64,000 nt of DNA from Achatina immaculata (lineage: Eukaryota > Mollusca > Gastropoda > Stylommatophora > Achatinidae). The position numbers and the translations under genes were made by a program. Within the stretch, counting starts at the first letter, position 1, and the number at the start of each line of letters is the position of its first letter. The notes beneath the pieces were generated by a model that saw nothing but the letters and a program-made list of their open reading frames with translations, had not been told where the DNA came from and ran no database searches. Of the stretch, positions 54,109 through 63,880 are shown one piece after another. The stretch spans positions 23,649,642 through 23,713,641 of the forward strand of contig CM019715.1 in assembly GCA_009760885.1 (NCBI GenBank). The letters run 5' to 3'.

Positions 54109-56306
54109 ATTGTCCATTCATTTGCATGTCCTTTGCGGAACTTTGCCTCCCTAACAGCTCTCCTGTAGGCCTCTCAGTTGTAAGCAAGATGGCCTGCTGC
54201 TGATGCATCCATTTGCAGATCATCAATGATGTCTTGCATCCATCTTTGCCTTGGTTTTCCTCTCTTTCTTTTTCCCATTATGTACCCTTCCAAGACAGTC
54301 TTCTCTAGATTAACATGACTTTTCCGCTGTTGGCGAGATCTTCAGCTGCCGTGCGTGGAGTAGTGCTCTTCCCGGCCAATGAAGAAATTTGCAAATGAGG
54401 TTGCCGTGCAGCATCACTGCGGAAAAGGTGGTTGAAAGAATAAAGCGAAGCAAACAGTCAAATCATGGCACCTCTGGTCTGGAGGTCGGCCACGTCCTGA
54501 GTGCAGTCATGTCGGGTGAAATGCATGAACCGGCTTGTCTCACTGCTGGCGAGACTCTTCAAATGCCGTGCGTGGAGTGAAGCTCCTCCCGGTTAAGGAA
54601 GTAAATGCGGAAAAGAAATAAAGGTTGCTGTACGGAGCCGATGGGAAAAGGTGATGGAAAGTGAAGTTTAATCGGTATGTCCAGTAGTATCGCTACGAGA
54701 GCTATACCACGTCACCTCTGCTCTAGAGGCCGCCCACGTCAGAAAATACACCTACACTGGTGAAATATGCCTAAACCGGCACACACCAGGGGTGGAACTT
54801 GATGGCTAGACATGTCATGCCACCTCCGCTCTAGAGGTCGGTAACGCCTGATAAACACCCATACTGGTGAATTTTGCCTAAACCGGCTCATACCAGGGGT
54901 GAATCTTGAAGGCTATGCATGTCACAGTACCTCTGCTCTAGAGGTCGGTCCCGTCCCAAACACGCCCATACTGGGATAATGCCTAAACCGGCTCAACCCA
55001 GGGGTGAAACTCACTGGTGGCGAGGATTCGTCCTCCTGGACAAAAGCTCCATCCTGGTCACAACTAGGAAGGGTAGCGGCCACGACCGCAAAATGCTGAA
55101 GTCGGAGACACTGGACCAGGGGAGTCTAGATAGGCAACCACCTCTCACCGGCGGGCATGTTTGCGTATCCTAATCACGCTGAGGTTTTCCGGTGAGAAAG
55201 TCCAACCCTGGACTGGATGGGCAAACACCTCTCACCCGGCGGTGATACACGGGTATCTCAAAACACGTCGAGGTTTTCCGGTGAGAAAGTCCAACTCTGG
55301 CCTGGGTGGGCTACCGCCTCTCACCCAGCGGGGATGCACTGATATCCTAAACACGTCGAGGTCTTCCGGTGAGAAAGTCCAACCCTAGACTAAACTGGTG
55401 CAATGAAAACCAAGATGTCACGCAATCCCGCTTCCGAGACCCACCAAGAATACAGGCTAAAGCACTGTGACACTCTGAATCTCTTGTGGTCCTTTCGTGG
55501 ATCTCGTGTGGTCTACTTTGGATCACACAGGGGACCACGGGACCTAATGAGGACCACAGGCGTGAATTCAGTAGGTTCACAGTGCGGTTTTTGGTGGTAG
55601 AAGTGAACGAAGAAGAAGAAGAAGACATGACTTTTAAAGTGTCTAAAATATTTAAGTTTTCTTTGTTTAATCCTTTTTACTAGCCTGCCTTCTTCAATAT
55701 TAAGTTCTTGTAGTATGGATATTTTTTTTTTGTGTCCATGATATTTGAAGAACTCTTCTGTAGCATTTACATTCAAAGGCATTTATGTGTTTCTCAGCTG
55801 CTTTGTTAAGTGTCCAGGTCTCACAGGCATATGTTGCGATGGGAAAGATGCATGCACTTAAAAATCTTATTTTTGTAGTTCTGTCTCTTCCTCTCCACAG
55901 CTTCTTTAGTTGTTTCACTTTCTGAAGAGCGAAGATGTCCTTTTTTAAAATTTCCCTCATTGTATCTTCATTATTAGTTAGTAGTGATCCAAGATGTTCA
56001 AAATTCTCCACTTCTTCCAATTCTTCCTCATTGATACATATTTCAGCTGCCTTGTTTGTTTTGTCAGTTGTCATCAATTTAGTCTTCTTCGCATTAAGGT
56101 AGAGGTTTTGCTCTTCGCTGTTCTTACGGACTAACATAATTAGTTTTTCAATTCCACTTTGTGTTGTGGGCAGTAATACAGTGTCATCAGCATATTTAAT
56201 TCCATGTAGCTGTTTGGGTTTCTTGGTATATTTCCTGAAGGTAGTTTACCATTGCTTTCATTCCAGTCAGTGACTGTACTAGTCAGTGATTGTAGCCATT
56301 GTCCAT
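54109..56306 (-). mobile_element. LINE-A copy inside LINE-H, itself interrupted
   Basis: The 9-bp word ATTGTCCAT occurs at 54109-54117 and 56298-56306, a plausible target duplication. LINE-A sequence occupies 54113-54324 (3' end, (TGAA)-type tail) and 55626-56203 (C-terminal domain and RT thumb, open at 55700-56137 as NSEEQNLYLNAKKTKLM, ENFEHLGSLLTNNED and TYACETWTLNK). The two parts join at ACATGACTTTT. The ~95 bp between 56204 and 56297 is not LINE-A I recognise. Confidence 0.8.
54325..55625 (+). mobile_element. Non-coding retroposon, 1.3 kb, 11-bp TSD, monomeric 5' end
   Basis: ACATGACTTTT flanks it (54314-54324; 55626-55636 supplies the second copy), splitting LINE-A cleanly. The 3' end is AACGAAGAAGAAGAAGAAG, a (GAA)n tail. 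Two diverged ~215-bp units open it (TGCTGGCGAGA...TGCCGTGCGTGGAGT at 54330 and 54545), then ~105-bp units with GCTCTAGAGGTCGGTNNCG and TGCCTAAACCGGCTCA (about 54700-55010). Finally come three ~85-bp units with GGTTTTCCGGTGAGAAAGTC (55180-55385). No reading frame beyond 93 codons and no RT motif. GC content is visibly higher than the surroundings. Confidence 0.82.
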
Positions 56307-56534
56307 ATATTTAAATCATCTGTCTACCTTCATAGAATGGTTACTATAACCAACATTATCTGTCAGCTGCTCTCCCATTTCATCCACCACCTGCTCCAAT
56401 GGCTTCTCGTCGCCCTGAGCGGAGGGCTATATGGTACGCCACCTTGCCCAAGGGTGTCTCGTAGACTGACGGAGGTAAGGAGGCGTCTTACGTATCCTTT
56501 GATAGGGAACACCCCTAGCCCACTAACCACTTTG

Positions 56535-56572
<38 letters not shown>
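56307..56572. other. Unassigned DNA with (TA)n(CA)n run
   Basis: The (TA)n(CA)n tract lies at 56535-56572, directly beside the Helitron-like terminus. The stretch 56420-56530 (GCCCTGAGCGGAGGG...) is GC-richer and unassigned. Confidence 0.5.
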
Positions 56573-56575
<3 letters not shown>

Positions 56576-57800
56576 GTTGAGTACCCGGCGTTGCCCAGGT
56601 ATTTATTTATCCCTATCACAAAAGTTCTATTCATCTCCACACCTTCTAGAAGGTTCAACAAAGTTGTTTTCATTTCCACAGCCTTCTAGAAGGTTCAACA
56701 GAGGTCTATTCAGTTCGACAATCTTCTAGAAGGTGCTGAAGAGTCTAGTAAAGAGTTATATTCCTTTTATTCGACTAAATTTTGCTTACTTGTCATTAGG
56801 ACTCTCACCAGTCAGCTTAGTGACCCCGAACACTATGAATTCGACACTAATCTCGGTCAGTTTGGACATTTTATTTCTCACCACTTCTCACCCATGCCGA
56901 TGGGGGCTGAATTTGCGAGTGCCACTATTCATCTCAGCGACCCTGAAAACTAAGGATTCGATACTAATATCGTTTGTTTTCGATTATTTTTACATGTCAC
57001 ACCCATCCCACCCCCACCCATAGCCCCCCACCCCCAATTGCCGATGGGGCTTAGCTTTGCCTTAATCGACATCGGAAAAGTCACTATTTATCTCAAGAAC
57101 AAGGAAAACTATAGATTCGACACTAATATTGTTCGTTTTCGATGCTTGGTATATGCCATCCCCTCCATACCCCTGACCCGAACTCTCCCCCCCCCCTAAA
57201 AAAACCGATGGGGCGGAACTTGGACTTAAACGGCTTCGGGTGTGTTACTGTTCATCTCAGCGACCCAAAAACCTATAGATTCGACACTAATATCGATCGT
57301 TTTCGATGATTTATAAAGTCACCCCCATCCCATCCCCACCGCTAGGCCCCCCCATGTGGTTGCTGGCTGATAAACCACTGTATGGGCGCTCTCTGTTATG
57401 AAATAAACACTCTGATCATTTTCTAAATGGACGCTGAGGTGAACAACAGTAGGCAGAAATCTGCTCAGTGGATCATGTTTCTCGTTATCAACGCCAACGG
57501 TTCGGCAACTCAGCAGATATAACGTCATCGATTTGTTTTGGCTAACATTTGTACGTCACGGCCGACAATCCAAAGCAGCCATAAATATCACGGGAGTTAC
57601 TTCACGTCGTTCAGTCGGGTATGTTTCTACCGGTCGGTTGCGATCCAACACCCACCACCCAGGCCACACTAGGGGTCCTATGGGTGATCTGACCCGTACC
57701 ATACCTTGTCCAGATTGTAACCCATACGTGTGTGGCGAGTTTCGCTGAAATTGCTCAAGGCGTTCCAGCATGATACTGAAACATGTATACACACACACGG
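56573..57800 (-). mobile_element. Helitron/Helentron-like non-autonomous element
   Basis: On the minus strand the 3' terminus is a GC hairpin (ACCCGGCGTTGCCCAGGT, complement at 56583-56600; stem ACCNGG/CCNGGT, loop of 6) followed by TACTCAA and CTAG(T), fitting the Helitron hairpin + CTRRT rule. Inside are three 40-bp HSE-like repeats (56644-56736) and four ~160-bp diverged units marked by CGACACTAAT (56842, 56959, 57118, 57282). The right part contains GAGTTTCGCTGAAATTGCTC ...GCGTTCCAGCATGAT, a word order common near Helentron-type ends. The right boundary is approximate. No Rep/helicase frame, so it cannot mobilise itself. Confidence 0.62.
56644..56736. promoter_or_regulatory. Three heat-shock-element-like sites, 40-bp period
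   Basis: TTCTAGAAGGTTC at 56644-56656 and 56684-56696 fits the three-pentamer HSE consensus (TTCnnGAAnnTTC) exactly. TTCTAGAAGGTGC at 56724-56736 has one mismatch in the last pentamer. Starts are exactly 40 bp apart. HSF1 trimers bind such sites. Whether these function here is not shown by sequence. Confidence 0.7.
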
Positions 57801-57824
57801 GCGTTCATTTATATATATATATTA

Positions 57825-58745
57825 CACAGGATGGAAGCGTATTCAAAAGATTAGCAGCAGAGTAAGCAAGGCTTTTCTTAAATAGATCAGATGTACGCTT
57901 TGGAAGAAGACTATTGTTTAAACGTTGGCTACACTTTGAGTTACATTTAAAATTTCCATAATAAGACCGAACATTCTGTGATAGAATCGAATGAACTAAA
58001 TTGGCTTTGTTGATTAGTAATTTGTTCTCGGGAGTAGAATTCTAATATGCTTTTGCTAATCTGTGGTTTGTGTATGATCTTTATCACTAATTAGCTGTAT
58101 CGCTCGCTTTTAGGCGAGTAAAACCTCTTTGTGGTAATCACGAAGCAATCATCCCAGACTAGTGAGCAATATAGTCATAATGTGTTTGTACATATGATAT
58201 GTAGCATATCTTCCTCGTGTCTTGATGCGCTTACTTTTGGTCAAATGGTAAGACGTGTGTGCAATGAACTTTGCTAGAATGTGCACATGAGAGTTCCAGG
58301 TGCGATGTTGGTCAGTGGTAACACCTAGCGTATTGTGTTCGCTTTTTTCTATTTGTGTTTTTTCAGTGCAGAACTGTAGCGCTTTTTTTTCTCGTCTGGT
58401 ATTTCTGTTTTGTTGTTGTAAGCACTAATTCTGTTTTAACAGTGTTTATGATCATGCCATTGGTGTTGTTTCGTTGAATTACATTATTTATTTATTTATT
58501 TAATTACATTATTTAATTATTATTTATTTAATTACATTATTTATTTATCGTGATCTGAAGAGTTAATGCAGTCGTTGGCAAAATCTCACAAGAAGAGTGT
58601 TTAAGAAGAACTGAAAGATTGTTGATACGGACAACAAAGAGAAGCGGACCTGAAATACAGCAGTGAGAAACAGCAATATCAGCTGCAGATGAATCTGATG
58701 GAGAGTTTCTGAAGTATACTACCTGTTGTCTGTCTGAAAAAAAAT
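57825..58745 (-). mobile_element. LINE-H copy, 5' half
   Basis: From ACAGGATGGAAGCGTATTC, collinear with LINE-H at 35083 onward. It includes complements of the NRFIF/KLLINKANLVHSI, CSLVWDDCFV and YKHIMTILLT blocks and ends near the region encoding PQGST..FADD (58600-58740), all with frequent frame breaks. It completes the 3' half at 53628-54108. Confidence 0.8.
58470..58550. repeat. TTATTTATTTAA-rich tract inside LINE-H
   Basis: (ATTT)n-type expansion (TTATTTATTTATTTAATTACA repeated) within the LINE-H 5' half. Confidence 0.88.
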
Positions 58746-58894
58746 GATATAATTAATGTCACTAGATCAGATTGCAGTCTAAAAGTTTTAGCTTTTTTAA
58801 GCAATAATCTCATAGTCAGTTAAATCAAAATGTCTTTTTTAAAGTTAAAAAAGATGTTACCACATAATCTTTCGTCATGCGTGTCTGAGAGAGT

Positions 58895-59028
58895 AAGCGA
58901 ATGTAAGAGAGAGAGAGAGAGAATGCGAGAGAGAGAGAGAGAAGGAAAAGGAGAAAGTGAAAGAATGAGAGAGAGAGAAAAAAGAGAGAGGTCGGGAGGT
59001 GGGGGTGGATATATATATATATATATCA
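58895..59028. repeat. (GA)n tract and (TA)n run
   Basis: GAGAGAGAATGCGAGAGAGA-type purine repeat to about 58995, then (TA)n at 59009-59028. Confidence 0.93.
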
Positions 59029-59059
59029 TAAAGGTAAACTCATTCTCTTAAATCACTTT

Positions 59060-59273
59060 GTTGAGCCTAATGTGTTTACAATGTCTGACCGGAGACCGCT
59101 GTCAGCTAAGAAAGGTCAGGCGTCCGGTGGGAGATCAGATCGGTGCCGGAAATAATAAAATCAATGGCCTATTTTTCAAAGACCTCCCCGGAGGGTCTCT
59201 GATGAGGCAGTGCAAGTCTCACGTTTCACATCCTGGACCCAATAAAAACGTAGTCAACACCGAAAACACCAAC

Positions 59274-59334
<61 letters not shown>

Positions 59335-59335
59335 C
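59060..59335. repeat. Possible retroposon end with (TTAG)n tail
   Basis: Pure (TTAG)n of about 14 units at 59274-59333 follows AATAAAAACGTAGTCAACACC. This resembles a retroposon tail. The preceding 200 bp (GACCGGAGACCGC..., GACCTCCCCGGAGGGTCTC with a CCTCCCCGGAGG inverted repeat at about 59184) may be its body, but I cannot classify it. Confidence 0.55.
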
Positions 59336-59499
59336 AGGAAGGACTGTCATCAGCTTATTCCACATAAGTCCTTAAGTGCTCCAATCTCCTGTTCAGTATC
59401 TACTTCAGCGTGCATGACACCAGTGCTTTGTTGGTTGACTATCTGTCTGGGGCTTTTAATAAATCGTTCAGTTTTCACAACCTCTTTTTAAACATTATA

Positions 59500-59848
59500 T
59501 GTCAGGACCGACCATGAAAGAGGAGATCTGGGAAAGGACAGGACAAGAACCTATGAACCTACAGATAATGTCTAGGAAATGGAGGTGGATTGGCCACACT
59601 CTGAGGAAACCCGACACCAGCATACCAAGACAGGCACTGACAAGGAATCCTCAAGGAAATGGAAAACGAGGAAGACCTAGACTTACCTGGAGAAGAGAAA
59701 TTATGACAGTGCTCAGAGACAAGGGATACACATGGAAGGAAGCAGAGAATAATTCCAAGAACAGGGATGACTGGAGAGCCTTTATCCGTGGCCTATGCTC
59801 TCAAGGAAGTGAAAGGCAATGATGATGATGACGGTGATGATGATTTCA
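59500..59848 (+). mobile_element. LINE-E 3' copy
   Basis: Open at 59499-59822: EEIWERTGQEPMNLQIMSRK, WRWIGHTLRKPDTSIPRQAL, GNGKRGRPRLTWRREI, AENNSKNRDDWRAFIRGLCS. It ends in a (GATGAT) tail with one GACGGT interruption (59821-59846). Same family as 4457-5345 (-). The frame is intact to its stop, so the insertion is fairly young. Confidence 0.88.
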
Positions 59849-60264
59849 TCCCTAACTGGTTCATTCTTGGCAACTGTTTAAACATTATGGCTTACATCTC
59901 ATGGTTGAGAGTGTGAGATAGCCTCACTTTTATTACACTGAAATATTTTATTAGAATATGATTTTTACCTATGGAAGAATAAATCTAAATTGATGAAAAA
60001 CAGATAGTTACTAGTTTTACTAAAAGTCTTTACTTGATCTAAAGCATCACAAAGTACAGCTTAGACATCACGCGACAGGTGAAGTTAAAATCACACGACA
60101 AGTACAGCTAAAACCATCACACACCAAGTAAGATACGCATGAAACAAATTATACAGGAGTAAAATAATGAAGGAAGAAAAGGAAACAATTCCTGTTTCCA
60201 TGGCATTAAGGCATATTGGGGAATACAGTGTTAGGCCCGTATTTTCCATGACCTTCGACACGTG
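59849..60264. other. Unassigned DNA
   Basis: About 415 bp with no recognisable feature. Confidence 0.4.
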
Positions 60265-60455
60265 AAAGTGTGATGTGGTCAGTATCACGCCTGGCCGCTT
60301 TACCTTACCAGATTTCTCTGGTACCCATTTTCTAGAGGCTGGGTGATCCCCGTGTGTGTACCAGAAAAAAATCTCACTGATGGGGCTGAACCCGGTACCA
60401 GTCCGGGATTAGTAAACGGAGAGACTAACTACTCAGCCAACCAGGCCGACAAAAT
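60265..60455 (-). mobile_element. tRNA-derived SINE, copy 2
   Basis: The minus strand starts GTCGGCCTGGTTGGCTGAGTAG (A-box-like TGGTTGGCTGAGTAG, complement 60429-60443). About 40 bases later comes GGGTTCAGCCCC (B-box-like, complement near 60382-60393). It then runs through ATCAGTGAGATTTTTTTCTG and the shared core ACCCAGCCTCTAGAAAATG / TACCAGAGAAATCTGG. The head length (~70 nt) and box spacing are those of a tRNA. The core is shared with 48752-48905. Confidence 0.8.
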
Positions 60456-60640
60456 AATGAAGGAAACTAACAGAAAGTACTGTTATCCTATTCTGCTGTC
60501 ATGACCAACTAGACAGCAAATTTATTCGATGCGCAAATTTCAATATGTATGTACCCCACATCCATGATGATTTTACATTCACTTGTGTTAAGGACGAAAC
60601 CTTTCAAGCGGAAAACACCTAGGAAAATAGTCTGAGAACC
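60456..60640. other. Unassigned DNA
   Basis: No recognisable feature. Confidence 0.35.
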
Positions 60641-60960
60641 GCTTAATTTGGTTGCAGAATTCTCAACACGTAACCTAAATGCCTGGCACAAAATAAGAAA
60701 AAAAATCCAAGATTTGGCACCGGGATGGAACATGAGAGGGCTAAATTTGTATACATCCAGATCTCTGATGGCGAATTTAGAGGACGACAACGACATAGAT
60801 GGTTGGACAACATCAAAAGCTAGACAGGGATCAATCACTTTACCCAGTGCACCAGAAAGGCAAGAGACAGAATAGACTGGACACTTACTGCAGCCAACTT
60901 TCTGTGGGGGAGACGGCACGAGATGAAGATGAGATGAAGATTTCTCAATCGTATCACAGG
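60641..60960 (+). mobile_element. LINE-J 3' fragment
   Basis: In mixed frames the end of an RTE-like LINE is visible: GRQRHRWLDNIK, KARDRIDWTLTAANFLWGRRHE, then GATGAAGATGAGATGAAG as tail. Upstream of 60770 the coding trace is too weak to trust. Confidence 0.68.
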
Positions 60961-61369
60961 CGATATATAGATCTTCTGATAATCAGATTCATAACTGAGT
61001 GCCAAGCTTCCTAGATATCTGAAATGAATATCAGATACACATGTATATAGCCTGACTTAAGAGAGATAGAGATCAGGTACATGCATGATGTAGTTATGGG
61101 GAAAGAAACCCGCTAAAGAAACAACACATTTTTCAGATAGGTTACAGCAAGGCTTTCACGCATCAAAGTTACAGAGCGTAGTGTTGTGTGCTTAGACTTG
61201 GGGAAAAAATGGCAGTCAAGTCAGTTTAGACTTGAGAGCAAGAAAGTGACAAGATAATTTAGCCATGACTTGTTTCTTATTTAGACTCCCGGCTCAAGTT
61301 CTTGCAGCTTTACATTTTTCGTCTAAACTGGTTAGTCTATTGTTTCTCCACAGCTATCCATAAAAAACT

Positions 61370-62175
61370 CACTCTCATACAACACTGTGCTCTCATACAA
61401 CACTGTGTTCTCATACAACGCTGTGTTCTCGTACAACACTGTGTTCTCATACAACACTGTGTTCTTATAGAACGCTGTCTTCTCATACAGCACTGTGCTC
61501 TCATACACTGATGTGTTCTCATACAACACTGTTCTTTCATATAACACTGTGTTCTCATACAACACTGTGTTCTCATACAACACTGTGCTCTCATACAACA
61601 CTGTGTTCTCATACAACACTTACTCTCATACAACACAGTACTGTCATACACCACTGTGTTCTCATGCACATGTGAACAGTGTCTAATCGTTTCACTGTGT
61701 TCTTATACAACACTTGCTCTCATACAACACTGTGTTCTTATACCACACTGTGTTCTTATACAACACTTGCTCTCATACAACACTGTGTTCTTATACCACA
61801 CTGTGTTCTTATACAACACTTGCTCTCATACAACACTGTGTTCTTATACAACACTTGCTCTCCTTTAACACTGTGTTCTTATACCACACTGTGTTCTTAT
61901 ACAACACTTGCTCTCATAGAACATTGTGTTCATATACAACACTTGCTCTCATACAGCACTCTGTTCCTATACAACACTGTGTTCTTATACAACACTTGCT
62001 CTCATACAACACTGTGTTCTTATACAACACTTGCTCTCATACAACACTGTGTTCTTATACAACACTTGCTCTCATACAACACTGTGTTCTCATACAACAC
62101 TTGCTCTCATACAACACTGTGTTCTCATACAAGACTTGCTCTCATACAGCATTGTGCTGTCATTCAAAACTATGG
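61370..62175. repeat. ~16-bp minisatellite (ACAACACTGTGTTCTC / ACAACACTTGCTCTC), ~50 copies
   Basis: The basic unit is 15-17 bp. In the right half (from 61690) two variant units alternate (TGTGTTCTTATACAACACT and TGCTCTCATACAACAC), giving a higher-order period of about 34-51 bp. Multiple frames stay open in both strands. They encode only Leu-Ile-Gln-His-Cys or Tyr-Asn-Thr repeats. Confidence 0.95.
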
Positions 62176-62293
62176 TCTATTACTACAGGTACTGATAAGA
62201 TGATATAATCTTTCTTCCTTATAATCAACTGTAAAAAAACCTGTAAAAGAAGCTCTAAGAACTAGGCAAAAGAAAAAACCACCAAAAATACAT

Positions 62294-62545
62294 AGAATAT
62301 CTAAGCGATCTGAAGAGATAAAGTCAGGTGTGTAAGTCTGTACAGAATATCTAAGCTATCTGAAGAGACAAAGTCAGGTGTGTAGGTCTGTATAGAATAT
62401 CTAAGCGACCTGAAGAGATAAAGCCAAGTGTGTAAGTCTGTATAGAATATCTAAGCGATCTGAAGAGATAAAGTCAGGTTTATAAGTCTGTATAGAATAT
62501 CTAAGCTATCTGAAGAGATAAAGTCAAGTGTGTAAGTCTGTGAGT
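62294..62545. repeat. 50-bp minisatellite, 5 copies
   Basis: AGAATATCTAAGCGATCTG starts at 62294, 62344, 62394, 62444 and 62494, an exact 50-bp period with few substitutions. Confidence 0.96.
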
Positions 62546-62633
62546 CTTTTTTTTTCCTGACATTTTATCTTTATCTTAGATCTTTATCTTAGTCTTGATA
62601 TTCATGCAGTTTATTTTCCTTTGTGATCAAATC

Positions 62634-62668
62634 TCCCCCCCCCTCCCCTCCCCTCCCCTCCCCTCCCT
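62634..62668. repeat. (CCCCT)n microsatellite
   Basis: C-rich pentanucleotide repeat CCCCT, about six units, after an 8-base C-run. Confidence 0.95.
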
Positions 62669-63244
62669 AATGATTTGGATAACTTTTTCTCTCCAAACCA
62701 AAAACTTCATTTATCTTACGGTTCGTTGTAGCAGACGGCGTGATAAAGCAAAGAACCGGAAATAACGTGGACAGCCAATCGCAGCCGTTTTTGTATAAAC
62801 CGGTTTCAGTTGTGTGAATGTAACGGAGCGAAAATTCTATTACTGTCAGAAGGGAAGGAATTTTGTTTCGTTGTTTCTTCTGTTTCTTAATTTCCTGTAG
62901 AGAACTTCAGAGAAAAAAGAAGGAAAGAAAAACAATCAATGTCGAAAAAAGAGAGAAATCTAGATTTCTTTTGCATTAAAGATTGGCTGTAATTTGCTGC
63001 ATTAGATCTAAAACTTTTACTTCTTCATTTCTATATGTGTTCGTATTTTGTTATTTTCTGCCGTTATCTCCCTTGTCTAAGCGTTTCATTCAAAGCTACG
63101 TTAAATATGTCTGGTTCGTGTCCACTCTTATGGCTAAGGTTTGCCTCGTGGCATGAACTTCGAAAGGAGTCAGATCTCTTCTCTTGAAACTTGAAGAAAT
63201 GTCGTGCTCTCTGCCGGAATTTGTTTCTCTTTCTCAGAATAGTT
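62669..63244. other. Unassigned DNA
   Basis: About 575 bp with no recognisable gene. The stretch around 62720-62830 is somewhat GC-richer but shows no motif I can name. Confidence 0.4.
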
Positions 63245-63880
63245 TATTTTGTCTCTTTCCTTTTCTCAGGTCTGGTTAAGGAAGTTTCATTTCTTTCTTT
63301 TCTCAAGTCTAGTCAGGGAAGTTTCGCGTCTTTCTTTATTTTTTTTAGGTCTAGTTAGGGAAGTTTCATGTCTTTCTTTCCTCAGATCTATTTGTGGAAG
63401 TTTCATTTCTTTCTTTTCTCAGGTCTAGCTGAGGAGGCCTAATTTGTTTCTTTTCTCAGGTGTAGGTGTGAATGTTTCATTTCTTTCTTTTCTCAGGTGT
63501 AGCTGTGAAAGCCTCATTTCTTTCTTTTCTCAGGTCTAGTTGTGAAAGTCTTATTTCTTTTTTTTTCTCGGGTCTAGTTGTCTTAGTTTCATTTCTTTTT
63601 TCTTTAGGTCAAATCATCTAAGTCTCATTTCTTTCTTTTCTCAGGTCTAGTTGTGGAAGTCTCATTTCTTTCTTTTCTCAGATCTAGTTGTGGAATTCTC
63701 ATTTCTTTCTTTTCTCAGGTCTAGTTTTGAAAGTCTCATTTCTTATTTCTTTGTTTTTTCGGGTCTAGTTGTCTAAGTTTCATTTCTTTTTTTCTTTAGG
63801 TCAAATTATCTAAGTCTCATTTCTTTCTTTTCTCAGGCCTAGCTGTCTAATTTTCATTTTTTTCTTTTCTTAACATTGAA
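63245..63880. repeat. ~37-bp minisatellite, about 17 copies
   Basis: TTCTCAGGTCTAGTTGTGGA followed by AGTCTCATTTCTTTCTT. An internal higher-order pattern repeats the variant TTTTTTCGGGTCTAGTTG plus TTTAGGTCAAATTATC (63560-63630 and 63745-63815), implying a duplicated block of about 185 bp. Confidence 0.93.

Noticed and set aside
60380..60452. Candidate tRNA gene on the minus strand
   Set aside because: The tRNA-like head is followed by a core shared with 48752-48905, which fits a SINE better than a tRNA gene.
61302..62208. Overlapping Cys/His/Tyr-rich frames
   Set aside because: Low-complexity translations of the ~16-bp array in several frames and on both strands.
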